Source: an uncultured Parabacteroides sp.
GTDB lineage: Bacteria > Bacteroidota > Bacteroidia > Bacteroidales > Tannerellaceae
Assembly (NCBI RefSeq): GCF_905196875.1
Contig: NZ_CAJJWO010000001.1
Span: 1 to 64,000, forward strand
Direction of reading: 5' to 3'
Length of the DNA: 64,000 nt
The position numbers and the translations under genes are program-made. Each line of letters opens with the position of its first letter. Position 1 is the stretch's first letter. The notes below the pieces were generated by a model that was not told where the DNA came from, did not search any database, and worked only from the letters and a program-made list of their open reading frames with translations. Below, piece by piece: positions 53,301 to 62,574 of this stretch.

Positions 53301-53604
53301 TCAAAAATACACAATAAGTGAGTCGACAACACCGCTCTATTGTATTGACAACGATATAGTAAATACAAAAAATTAACCTAATTATGTCAGGATTCCCGGT
53401 TAATGAATACCCGTAAATCCTGCTATTTATATCCGTTTCAGCAAAAAAGGGGACACGGATTCATTAATAAGTATTAATTAGAAAGATTTTATTGTATCTT
53501 TGCTATTCATAACAAAAAAATGCTTTAGTTTTGCACTTTGATGGCTAAGGGACAATTGGAAGAGAATATATAAACATAGTAACATTTTAAACTTACATCA
53601 AATT
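53301..53604 (+). promoter_or_regulatory. Intergenic leader with candidate promoters for the TPR lipoprotein
   Basis: The 304-nt gap contains a weak stem (CAGGAT...ATCCTG, 53388-53424 region) and two candidate -7 boxes: TATCTTTG at 53495-53502 and TAGTTTTG at 53526-53533. Either would leave a long leader of roughly 65-100 nt. I see no gene in it. Confidence 0.45.
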
Positions 53605-55296
53605 ATGAACAAAAAGTTTTTATTGTCATTCTTCGTAATGGCAGCAATTTTAACCCTTTCTTCTTGTTCTAACAAGTTGAAACCGCTAGCTGAAGAGTAT
53701 ATCAAAGCTGAGCCGCAGCCGCTAGAGGCTATCGGAGGCAAAGTTCCGGTAACTATCAACGCAACATTCCCTGCAAAATGGTTCAATAAAAAAGCTGTTG
53801 TAACAGTAACTCCGGTTCTTCGTTATGCAGGTGGTGAAGCATGGGGAACATCCTACACTTATCAAGGTGAAAAAGTAAAAGGTAACAACCAGGTTATCCC
53901 GCAGAAAGAAGGTGCTAACGTAACTATGAAATCTGCATTTACTTACAAACCGGAAATGAAGAAATCAGAATTGTATCTGACTTTCGACGCAAAGATCAAG
54001 AACAAAACTGTTAAATTGCCGGACGTAAAGATCGGTGAAGGTGTTATCGCTACTTCTGAATTGGCTGACGCCGCAACTGCAACTGCTGCTATCGCTGCTG
54101 ACAAATTCCAGCGCATCATCAAAGAAGCTCACGATGCTAACATCATGTTCCTTATCCAACAGGCTGAACTTCGTTCAAAAGAACTGAACTCTACAGCTAT
54201 TAAAGATTGGAAAGACCTGGTTAAAAATGCAGACGAAGCTCCTAATCAGAACGTAGCAATCGAAATTTCGGCTTATGCATCTCCTGATGGTGGTGTTAAA
54301 CTGAACACAGGCTTGGCAGAAAGACGTGAAGGCAATACTTCTAAGTATCTGGCTAAAGAATTGAAGAAAATGAAAGTGGATGCTCCGGTTGACGCACGTT
54401 ACACTGCTCAGGACTGGGAAGGTTTCAAAGAATTGGTATCTGCTTCTAATCTGCAGGATAAAGACCTCGTATTAAGAGTTATCTCTATGTACCAGGATCC
54501 TGAAACAAGAGAAAAAGAAATCAAAAACATCTCTGTTGTATATTCAGACTTGGCTGAAACTATCTTACCTCAGTTGCGTCGTTCTCGTTTGACTGCTAAC
54601 ATCGAAATCATCGGTAAGTCTGATGACGAAATCAGTGCATTAGCTAAGAGCAACCCTGCAGAACTGAACATCGAAGAAATTCTGTATGCTGCAACTCTGA
54701 CTAACAACGATGCTGAAAAGATGGCTATCTATACAAAAGCTTCTGAACTGTATCCTAACTGCTACCGCACTTGGAACAACATCGGTATGATGGCATTCAA
54801 GGCTGGTGACCTGGCTAAGGCTGAACAGATGTTCAACAAATCTAACTCTGTTAAGGCTAACAACGAAGCTAACATGAACTTAGGTCTTATCGCTCTGACT
54901 AAGGGTGACCAGGCTAAAGCTCAGCAATTGTTCGGTAACGCTGCCGGTGTAGCTGAATTAGGAGAAGCTCTGGGTGTTCTTTATCTGGAACAAGGCGAAT
55001 ATGCTAAGGCTGTTAACTCTTTCGGTTCTGTTAAGACAAACAACGCAGCTTTGGCTCAGTTGTTAGTAAAAGATTACAGCAAAGCTTCTCAGACTCTGAA
55101 CGCTGTTGCTAATCCTGACGCTACTACTTCTTACCTGAAAGCTGTTGTTGCTGCTCGTACAAACGACGCAAACGGTGTTATCAGCAACCTGAAAGCTGCT
55201 ATCGCTGCTGACAAAGCTATGGCTAAAGAAGCTGCTATCGATCTGGAATTTGCTAAATATGCAACTAACGCAGATTTCGCTAGCTTAGTTAAGTAA
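53605..55296 (+). CDS. TPR-repeat lipoprotein, apparently highly expressed
   Basis: Lipoprotein of 563 residues (signal MAAILTLSSC, Cys about 21). After an N-terminal beta-rich part (about 30-150) comes a helical and OmpA-like region (about 165-330; NVAIEISAYASPDGG resembles OmpA-type peptidoglycan-binding strands), then TPR-type repeats (about 370-560; YRTWNNIGMMAFKAGDLAKA). Codon use is strikingly uniform (GCT, AAC, GAC and GAA preferred), unlike neighbouring genes, which suggests an abundant protein. Similar proteins occur across Bacteroidales, but I do not know a defined function. A scaffold between outer membrane and peptidoglycan is inference. Confidence 0.85.
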   Translation: MNKKFLLSFFVMAAILTLSSCSNKLKPLAEEYIKAEPQPLEAIGGKVPVTINATFPAKWFNKKAVVTVTPVLRYAGGEAWGTSYTYQGEKVKGNNQVIPQKEGANVTMKSAFTYKPEMKKSELYLTFDAKIKNKTVKLPDVKIGEGVIATSELADAATATAAIAADKFQRIIKEAHDANIMFLIQQAELRSKELNSTAIKDWKDLVKNADEAPNQNVAIEISAYASPDGGVKLNTGLAERREGNTSKYLAKELKKMKVDAPVDARYTAQDWEGFKELVSASNLQDKDLVLRVISMYQDPETREKEIKNISVVYSDLAETILPQLRRSRLTANIEIIGKSDDEISALAKSNPAELNIEEILYAATLTNNDAEKMAIYTKASELYPNCYRTWNNIGMMAFKAGDLAKAEQMFNKSNSVKANNEANMNLGLIALTKGDQAKAQQLFGNAAGVAELGEALGVLYLEQGEYAKAVNSFGSVKTNNAALAQLLVKDYSKASQTLNAVANPDATTSYLKAVVAARTNDANGVISNLKAAIAADKAMAKEAAIDLEFAKYATNADFASLVK

Positions 55297-55318
55297 TTAA
55301 GTTTACAACCTACATACC

Positions 55319-55355
55319 AAAGGCTGCTTCCATATGGAGGCAGCCTTTCTTTTTT
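55319..55355 (+). terminator. Intrinsic terminator of the TPR lipoprotein gene
   Basis: Perfect arms AAAGGCTGC / GCAGCCTTT, 12-nt loop, then CTTTTTT, 22 nt behind the stop. Confidence 0.88.
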
Positions 55356-55536
55356 AATACATAGTTACCGGTCTTCTATGCCGTTGCCTTGATCACCAGC
55401 AGATTGACTGCTTTCTATATGTCCCATCAGCCCCATTATGTCTAAAAATATATATCTTTCCTGTACGAGTAAATCATAAATAGTTTATATTTACAGCAGG
55501 AAACAAATATATTAGTAACCACCTAATAGACTATTT

Positions 55537-56184
55537 ATGAAACAGATTCTACTATTTTACCTGATCTGTATTATGCATACATCCGGCCTCGTTGCCCAGA
55601 TAGACAGTACACAATTCCTGTTAAAAGATTTCCAGGACGGATATGTATTTTATAAAGATGGACGGCAATTCCGTGTCCCAATGAATTACAGTCTATTAAT
55701 CAAAAAATTCCTGTTTATCGATCAAAATGACAATAATAATATAAAAGAATTTCTGGAGCCAGAAATGGTTGCAACGATCAAGATCGGCGAAAGAATCTTT
55801 CTTCCGACCAAAGACGGAGCTACGGAAGTATTGCAGATGGACCCTCCTATTTTTGTCCAATATAGAGGCTCGATGCGTTGGGAAGGGAAAAACGTCGGAT
55901 ATGGCGGACGGTCGGAGACCTCAGCCGTAGACTCATACTCAAGCTTCCAGTCCGGAAATACCGTACATAAACTGGAAACGGAAAAACTGATTTTAACCCG
56001 GATCGATAAGATATTCCGAATTGAACGGAATGGAAAGCAATACCGTTTTATCAATGAAAAGCAATTCTTGAAAGCCTTTCCGGAAAAGAAAGAGACCTTG
56101 AAAGAGTATATCAAAAAGAATGATTTCGACTTTAATGCGATAGATGATGTTTTACAGGTATATAACTATGCTACTGCTCTTTAA
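55537..56184 (+). CDS. Small secreted protein of unknown function
   Basis: Protein of 215 residues with a signal peptide (ILLFYLICIMHTSGLVAQ). The mature part is mixed alpha/beta with several tyrosines and charged residues (FQDGYVFYKDGRQFRVPMNY, IFRIERNGKQYRFIN). I recognise no domain. Its 3' end overlaps the convergent kinase gene by 14 bp. Confidence 0.75.
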   Translation: MKQILLFYLICIMHTSGLVAQIDSTQFLLKDFQDGYVFYKDGRQFRVPMNYSLLIKKFLFIDQNDNNNIKEFLEPEMVATIKIGERIFLPTKDGATEVLQMDPPIFVQYRGSMRWEGKNVGYGGRSETSAVDSYSSFQSGNTVHKLETEKLILTRIDKIFRIERNGKQYRFINEKQFLKAFPEKKETLKEYIKKNDFDFNAIDDVLQVYNYATAL

Positions 56185-58243
56185 ACAACGGTAATATAAA
56201 GACAAAACATGCACCGGCTGTATAAGAGGCATCTATATAGACTTCTCCTCCAAAACGGGTGGAGATTGCTTTGCATATTGGCAAACCCAAACCAGCACCC
56301 TGTTTAAAGTCATTCACTTTTTCAAACCGGTCAAAAATAATCTTTTGCTTATCCAATGGAATGCCACATCCTGTATCGCTAACAGAGAAACAAATTCTCT
56401 TATTTATCACATCCACCTTATAATCCAGACGTATTTCTCCTTCTTCCGTAAATTTCGCAGCATTTATCAACAGATTCACCAGCAACTGCTGCAAACGAAG
56501 CGGATCGGTACGCATAAAATAAGGGGCTTCAGAGTAGGTAAAAATCACCTTTACGCCTGGATTTACCCGATGCCGCATTGTATCCAAAGCATGCAGGCAA
56601 CATGCATGAATATCGACATCCTGATAACACAATGAAAAATTAACAGCCTCCAGTCGAGATAAATCAAGTACATCGCTGACCAGATTCAACAATAAATCCG
56701 AATTATTATTGATTATTTGTATATATTCTACCCGTTCCTCCTCCGATGAATCAGCCAACAAACCTGTAAAACCAACGATGGCATTTAAAGGTGTGCGTAT
56801 TTCATGACTGATGTTGGCTATAAAATTACTTTTCATTCTGTCAGCCTTTTCTGCTTTTTCCCTTGCCATCTCCAAATTACGGTTTATGTCATTCAAGAAT
56901 TCCTTTTCCCGTTCCAACACATTTCTCAAACGATGTGTATTCAAAGAGTATCGAATTAAAAAGATTAGTAAGATTGCCAGAATTACAGAAGAAGCGATCA
57001 ATAAGACCAAGAGGATCTGTTTATTCCTCAATTCTCTTTTCTGTGTTAACAAAACTAGTTCCTGCTTTTCCCGTTCATTCAATTGCTGTAAAGAATGAAG
57101 CTGATCAACCTGTGAGAGATAGGCATTGAGGTTCTTCTCTTTATAAATCTCCAACAATTGTTGGGAGGTTTCCAAAACGGCTTTATTATCACCTTTAGCC
57201 TTTAATATTTGAATTTTCAATCGAAGAACTTCATCATCCCCTTCTTCAATCGGCTGCAGTTCCGAAAGAGCCTGGTCATACTTTTTTACCATAAAAAAGT
57301 AATGTCCCATTGCAAATTTATTAATTGCCCACGCAAATCCCCGCAATGCATCTTTATAGAGCTCCTGCTTCTGAATAGCTTCGACAGCTTCTTCATTTTT
57401 ACCTTGCAGCGAATACATCCATATTTTATATGAATACAAAAAACAACGGGAATATCTGGCATCATAATTCTCAAAATTCATGCTCGATTCTATCTTTATC
57501 AAAATTTCCTCATAATAATCCAGCAAATGTTCTGCTTTTATAAACTCCGATTGATAAATATAAATTCGAACAAGACTTTCTGCCACCTGCAGTTTATACC
57601 GTAACTGATCGTCTTCCTTATTCAAGAGGGATAAACAAGTTTCCATGTTCAAAACTGCATCCTCGTATCGCCCCGAGAACATATAAATCAGTCCCAAATT
57701 CTCACTGGATAAAATCATCCCTTTTGTACTACCAGTCTTTTCCGCCAATAAGCGCTGGCTGATAGCAATATTCATGGCCGATTCCAACTTGAAATCTTTA
57801 CTCGACGACATATACACACGGCACAGATAATTATACACCTGAAATTGATACTCAACAGCCCTACTATCTTTTTTCCCGATCGAATCAAGCTTGTTGGCCC
57901 AAAACACTAAACTGTCGACATCCTCTTTAATGGCATAATACTTACCAATGGCACTCATCGCACGATAACAGCAGTCAAGAGAATCAGCTTCATTTGCAAC
58001 CTCTATAACCTGTTTCCAATAGGTCACTTCGTCTTGCTTTCCTGCACTCAGAGTTGCCAGGATTTGCAGAGTTTCTATTTTTTCATTCGGTTTATCCAGT
58101 TTCGATAAAACATGCAATAAACTATCCTGCTTTTGCTGCAAAACAACATTTGCTTCAGATGCCCGGCTCCGCGAGATAGTCAGAAGCAGAAGCAAGAGAA
58201 TGAGTATCAGGCAATCAACAATATTCTTACTAATCACATTCAT
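56171..58243 (-). CDS. TPR-sensor histidine kinase, third of three tandem paralogues
   Basis: Membrane sensor kinase of 690 residues. An N-terminal signal/anchor is followed by a periplasmic TPR-like helical sensor region (about 40-390), a membrane segment (about 400-425; KQILLVLLIASSVILAILLI), a coiled coil, HisKA with the H-box IANISHEIRTPLNAIVGFTG (phospho-acceptor His480) and an HATPase_c domain (about 570-690; NLLINAAKFTEEG, SDTGCGIPLDKQ, GAGLGLPICKAI). No receiver or output domain follows, so it needs a separate response regulator, none of which is nearby. Its start overlaps the end of the upstream paralogue by four bases. Confidence 0.93.
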   Translation of the reverse strand: MNVISKNIVDCLILILLLLLLTISRSRASEANVVLQQKQDSLLHVLSKLDKPNEKIETLQILATLSAGKQDEVTYWKQVIEVANEADSLDCCYRAMSAIGKYYAIKEDVDSLVFWANKLDSIGKKDSRAVEYQFQVYNYLCRVYMSSSKDFKLESAMNIAISQRLLAEKTGSTKGMILSSENLGLIYMFSGRYEDAVLNMETCLSLLNKEDDQLRYKLQVAESLVRIYIYQSEFIKAEHLLDYYEEILIKIESSMNFENYDARYSRCFLYSYKIWMYSLQGKNEEAVEAIQKQELYKDALRGFAWAINKFAMGHYFFMVKKYDQALSELQPIEEGDDEVLRLKIQILKAKGDNKAVLETSQQLLEIYKEKNLNAYLSQVDQLHSLQQLNEREKQELVLLTQKRELRNKQILLVLLIASSVILAILLIFLIRYSLNTHRLRNVLEREKEFLNDINRNLEMAREKAEKADRMKSNFIANISHEIRTPLNAIVGFTGLLADSSEEERVEYIQIINNNSDLLLNLVSDVLDLSRLEAVNFSLCYQDVDIHACCLHALDTMRHRVNPGVKVIFTYSEAPYFMRTDPLRLQQLLVNLLINAAKFTEEGEIRLDYKVDVINKRICFSVSDTGCGIPLDKQKIIFDRFEKVNDFKQGAGLGLPICKAISTRFGGEVYIDASYTAGACFVFILPLFKEQ

Positions 58244-60330
58244 TTGTTATCCACATTTCCCGAAAAAGGTAACTCAAAGACAAAGCGAGCACCCTGTGTA
58301 TAAAGCGAATCGACATACAAACGACCTCCGAAACGGTTAGAAATAGCACTGCAAATGGACAACCCCAGCCCTGCACCCTGCTTGAAATTATTCAACTTCT
58401 GGAAACGATTGAATATAATTTCCTGTTTATCCAGAGGAATGCCGCAACCAGTATCTGTAACAGAGAACTTAATCAGGTGAGCAGCTTTATCAACCTGATA
58501 ATCCAAATGTATTTCCCCCTCTTCTGTACATTTTGCCGCATTCGTCAACAAATTTACCAGTAACTGTTGTAAACGGAGCGGGTCGGTGCTTATAATATAA
58601 GGTGCATCCGAACAACTGAAAACAAGATTTACACCGGAATTTACCCGATGCTTTATTGTTGTCAACGCATATTGGCAACACTCTTGAATATCAACTCTCT
58701 GATAATGCAACATAAAAGAATCAGCCTCCAGATGAGATAAGTCGAGAACATCACTAACGAGGTTCAACAGCAGATCAGAATTATTATTAATGACCTGCAT
58801 ATATTCATCACGTTCCTCCCTGGTAGAATCAGCCAACAGACTTGTAAAACCGACAATCGCATTCAAAGGCGTACGTATCTCATGACTGATATTTGCAATG
58901 AAATTACTTTTCATTCTATCTGCTTTTTCTGCTCGTTGTCTCGCGACTTCCAGATTCTTATTTGTCTCTATCAACGCAGATTGTTCCTTTAAAAGAATAT
59001 TCTTCAATTTCCGGGTACGAGTCAAATAACGAAGCAAGAATAAAAGAGACAATAACAAAACCGAAGCAAGAATAATCAGCACAATCAATTGCAAACGTCT
59101 ATTCTCAAGCTCTTTCTGTTGCAGATTAATTTTTTGTACAGCCTTATCCTCCTCGTTCAGTTTCTGAAGAGACCGAAGCTGGTCGATTTGCTTTGTATAA
59201 GCAAGTTCATTCTGAGATTTTCTATGATTCAGAAATTCCTGATAAACATTCAATTCATCCCGCTTTTTCCCCAACATCCTATAAATAGCAGCTCTTAATT
59301 CAAAGACAGGAGATTCCCGATCTGTTCGCCCATTAATAAACTCAAGAGCCTTCGAATAATCTTTCAGCAGATAATAATAACTAGCCATTGAGAGATTATA
59401 AACAGTCAAAATATAATTTTTAGATACATATTCTTTATACGGCTCCAGATATTCAATTGCTTGAGCGGCCTTTTCCGGCATACTTATTTCTGAATAAAGT
59501 CTGATCCGGTAAAGCGCAAGAATAGCATGCAACTCACCACCATAAAGACTTTTAAACCTTACATCACTTGCTTCCAACTTAGATAAAACATTTTCATAAT
59601 CATCCAATGCCTTTTCTGCCTTTTGATAAGCATTCAAATATAAATAACTACGAATCAAACATTCATTCACCTGCAATTCATAAATAAATTCATTATCCAG
59701 TCGCTTCAGTATAGAGATACAATTTTCAAAGGCTTTGACAGATTCTTCAAAACGGTTAGTAGACATATAAATCATTCCCCAATTTTCATTACAACAAGCA
59801 AAACCATACTGGTAATCGGCCTTTTCTGCCCAGATTTGTTCCTTTACAGCTTCATTCATGGCCAGTTCATGTTCATCCAGGTTTAAATATAAACGACAGA
59901 GTGTATTATGAGTCAAAAATAATTCAACAGGATATTCCTTACGAACAGTTATAATCGAGTCAAACTTACTTACCCAATAAGTCAGGGAATCCAGCTGAAA
60001 AGTATTACAGTAATAACGACTTATAAAAAACAAAGACTCATAACGTTTATTTATTGAATCTGCCAGACAGGCAGCCTCATACATCTTCAACGAGTAATCC
60101 CTTTCCTCTTCCGTAAACCTGGTTAATGACACCAGATCACGAAATACCCCAATTCGCAGTGCCGGTTTCTCTGTCTTCGAAAGCAATTCCAACAGACTAT
60201 CCTTTTTCTGTTTCAACAGATCTTCGTTATCATTAGCCTTCAGTGCCAATGTACTAAAGAATAAACTGAATAAAAGAAGTAACCAAAATGACTCTTTCTT
60301 CTTGATAATTATTAAAGTCGTTTTTTTCAT
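58240..60330 (-). CDS. TPR-sensor histidine kinase, second of three tandem paralogues
   Basis: Sensor kinase of 696 residues with the same layout as its neighbours: signal/anchor (FWLLLLFSLFFSTLALKAN), TPR-like periplasmic region, membrane segment (about 415-435; LIVLIILASVLLLSLLFLLR), HisKA with SHEIRTPLNAIVGFTSLLAD (His483) and HATPase_c (NLLTNAAKCTEEG, TDTGCGIPLDKQ, GAGLGLSICSAI). It is 6 nt behind the first paralogue and overlaps the third by 4 bp. The kinase parts of the three proteins are nearly alike while the sensor parts have diverged, as expected after duplication with different ligands. Confidence 0.93.
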   Translation of the reverse strand: MKKTTLIIIKKKESFWLLLLFSLFFSTLALKANDNEDLLKQKKDSLLELLSKTEKPALRIGVFRDLVSLTRFTEEERDYSLKMYEAACLADSINKRYESLFFISRYYCNTFQLDSLTYWVSKFDSIITVRKEYPVELFLTHNTLCRLYLNLDEHELAMNEAVKEQIWAEKADYQYGFACCNENWGMIYMSTNRFEESVKAFENCISILKRLDNEFIYELQVNECLIRSYLYLNAYQKAEKALDDYENVLSKLEASDVRFKSLYGGELHAILALYRIRLYSEISMPEKAAQAIEYLEPYKEYVSKNYILTVYNLSMASYYYLLKDYSKALEFINGRTDRESPVFELRAAIYRMLGKKRDELNVYQEFLNHRKSQNELAYTKQIDQLRSLQKLNEEDKAVQKINLQQKELENRRLQLIVLIILASVLLLSLLFLLRYLTRTRKLKNILLKEQSALIETNKNLEVARQRAEKADRMKSNFIANISHEIRTPLNAIVGFTSLLADSTREERDEYMQVINNNSDLLLNLVSDVLDLSHLEADSFMLHYQRVDIQECCQYALTTIKHRVNSGVNLVFSCSDAPYIISTDPLRLQQLLVNLLTNAAKCTEEGEIHLDYQVDKAAHLIKFSVTDTGCGIPLDKQEIIFNRFQKLNNFKQGAGLGLSICSAISNRFGGRLYVDSLYTQGARFVFELPFSGNVDNK

Positions 60331-60336
60331 ATTACT

Positions 60337-62424
60337 TCAACTAACCAATGGAAGTTTAAAAATAAACCGGGCACCTTTAGTATAAGATGAATCTATCGAA
60401 ACAGAGCCACCTAAACGACGAGCAATTTCACTACATATCGGCAACCCTAAACCTGCGCCTTGTTTAAAGTCATCCACTTTCTCAAACCGATTAAATATAG
60501 CTTCCTGTTTTTCCAATGGTATACCACAACCAGTATCTGTCACAGAAAACACAAGTTCCTGTGATTCCTTATCTATCCGATAATCCAGATTAATTTCTCC
60601 CTCTTCCGTATACTTAGCGGCGTTAATCAGCAAGTTAGTCAATAATTGCTGAAGCCGGGAAGAATCCGTACGCAAAATTAAAGGTGTATCCGGATGGGTA
60701 AAAGTCAGTTTAACTCCCTGAGCCACCTTGTGACTAATCGCACTTAGAACTTCCTGGCCACAATTCCGGATATCTACATCCTGAATATCCAATGTAAAAC
60801 TATCGGCTTCCAGTTTGGACAAATCCAATACATCGTTAACCAGTTTCAACAACAAATCCGTATTTACATTAATTATATTGATAAATTCCGCCTGCTCTTC
60901 TTCTGTCACATCATTCAACAGGGCAGAGAAACCAACAATAGCATTTAGCGGAGTACGTATCTCATGACTGACATTGGCAACAAAAGAAGTTTTCACCTGA
61001 TCAGCTTTCTCTGCTCTCTCTTTTGCGACCTTCAAATACGCTGTAGATTCTTTCAACGAAAGTTGTTCCCTTTCAAGTGCATTTTTTAATTTTCCAATCT
61101 TCAATGCATACCGAATAACACCGATAAGGAGAACAATCAACACACATATAAATATAAAAAATGCAATCAGTAATTCTTGCTTATGAACAATCTCTATTTT
61201 CTGGTTTTGCAGTAACTGAGCTTGCTTTTCCTTTTCAATCAACTCATGAAGGATACGCAACTGGTCAATTTGTCGTGTATAAGCCGAAACATTCAATTTT
61301 TCTACATATTTCAACGCATCCTGATATGTTTCTATAGCCTCATCAAACTTTCCGGCAGCAACTAATATTTTAATCTTTTCTTCCAAAGGCTCCAGCGAAT
61401 AGTCTACCTCCAATGTCTTATTGACATATTCCAAAGCCAACGGATAATTATCCACAAAGTAGTAATAACGTGTCATGGCAAGATAATAAGCAGATGTATA
61501 ACCAGGATCATATGTCTCATTCATATATTTGGTAGCCTTTTGAACCGCATCTCCAGCCTTTTCCCTCAGACTTTTTGCAACATAATAATTCACATAATAT
61601 GAATAAAGCATGCAATAAGAGGCTTTTTCATACCTCCGGTCATCTACCGGATTTGCCAGAAGAATTCCTTTATCCAATACTGTACGATAAAAATCAAGCA
61701 TCACTTTCATTTTATCCAATTCATTGATATGTAAATAAGCTGCTGCCAAATAAGACATGATCTGAACCTCTAGTATAGGTTTATCTCCTTCTTCTTTCAA
61801 CAATGTCAAGCTCTTCTCCAAAGGAGGAATTGCATCCTCATCACGTCCGATCATCAAGTAAATCAATCCTATATTTTCATTACAAGTTATGATTCCATCT
61901 CTATAGCCAAGAGATTCGACTTCACGCAAAAGGCTAACAGCCTGATTCATAGCCACCTCATACTCACCATTTACGACATAGTATCGACAGACGCAATCAC
62001 GTAGGTCAAAAGAGGCTTCTTTAAGCTCATGATGTTCTTTAGCAATCGAATCAACTATTGCCAAAGTTGATAATATACTATCGAGTTGATTGAAATTACA
62101 GTAATAGTGCCCCAAGGAAACAGATGCTTTGCCGAAGGCATCGATAGAATCATTTTCTAAAGATACTTTGACAAGCATCTTCAAATATTTCTCTTCATCC
62201 AGAGTAAATTTATTCAAAAAAATCAATTGACGGTACAATTCAATTCGCTTACCCGGATCCGTTGTATGATCCAAAACACGACACAGACTGTCCGTCATTT
62301 CATGGTATCTATCATTATTTGCTTTTATAGTGCATAATTCAAAGCAGAATAAACTCAACAATATAAATACATATTGATTACAAACTCTTTTTATCTTCAT
62401 ACTAGTGCTTAGGGTACGCTTCAT
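60337..62424 (-). CDS. TPR-sensor histidine kinase, first of three tandem paralogues
   Basis: Sensor kinase of 695 residues, first gene of the three-kinase operon. Layout: signal/anchor (YVFILLSLFCFELCTIKAN), TPR-like periplasmic region (about 40-400), membrane segment (about 415-435; LLIAFFIFICVLIVLLIGVI), coiled coil, HisKA with SHEIRTPLNAIVGFSALLND (His487) and HATPase_c (NLLINAAKYTEEG, TDTGCGIPLEKQ, GAGLGLPICSEI). A second in-frame ATG at 62400 (MKIKRVCNQY) gives a more compact signal and may be the true start. Confidence 0.93.
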   Translation of the reverse strand: MKRTLSTSMKIKRVCNQYVFILLSLFCFELCTIKANNDRYHEMTDSLCRVLDHTTDPGKRIELYRQLIFLNKFTLDEEKYLKMLVKVSLENDSIDAFGKASVSLGHYYCNFNQLDSILSTLAIVDSIAKEHHELKEASFDLRDCVCRYYVVNGEYEVAMNQAVSLLREVESLGYRDGIITCNENIGLIYLMIGRDEDAIPPLEKSLTLLKEEGDKPILEVQIMSYLAAAYLHINELDKMKVMLDFYRTVLDKGILLANPVDDRRYEKASYCMLYSYYVNYYVAKSLREKAGDAVQKATKYMNETYDPGYTSAYYLAMTRYYYFVDNYPLALEYVNKTLEVDYSLEPLEEKIKILVAAGKFDEAIETYQDALKYVEKLNVSAYTRQIDQLRILHELIEKEKQAQLLQNQKIEIVHKQELLIAFFIFICVLIVLLIGVIRYALKIGKLKNALEREQLSLKESTAYLKVAKERAEKADQVKTSFVANVSHEIRTPLNAIVGFSALLNDVTEEEQAEFINIINVNTDLLLKLVNDVLDLSKLEADSFTLDIQDVDIRNCGQEVLSAISHKVAQGVKLTFTHPDTPLILRTDSSRLQQLLTNLLINAAKYTEEGEINLDYRIDKESQELVFSVTDTGCGIPLEKQEAIFNRFEKVDDFKQGAGLGLPICSEIARRLGGSVSIDSSYTKGARFIFKLPLVS

Positions 62425-62504
62425 GCATCAAAAACGCCTCATATTTTATTCCGGAAATAAATTACAATAATCGTAAATAAAAACGAAATAAGCAAGTTTT
62501 CTCT

Positions 62505-62552
62505 CAAAAAGAAAAGGTGATACATACTAATTATTAATATATATCACCTTTT
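62505..62552 (-). terminator. Intrinsic terminator of typA
   Basis: Perfect 11-bp arms AAAAGGTGATA / TATCACCTTTT; on the minus strand the stem is followed by CTTTTT. It separates typA from the kinase operon on the same strand. Confidence 0.75.
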
Positions 62553-62574
62553 ACCCTTACTTTTTTATTCTGAA

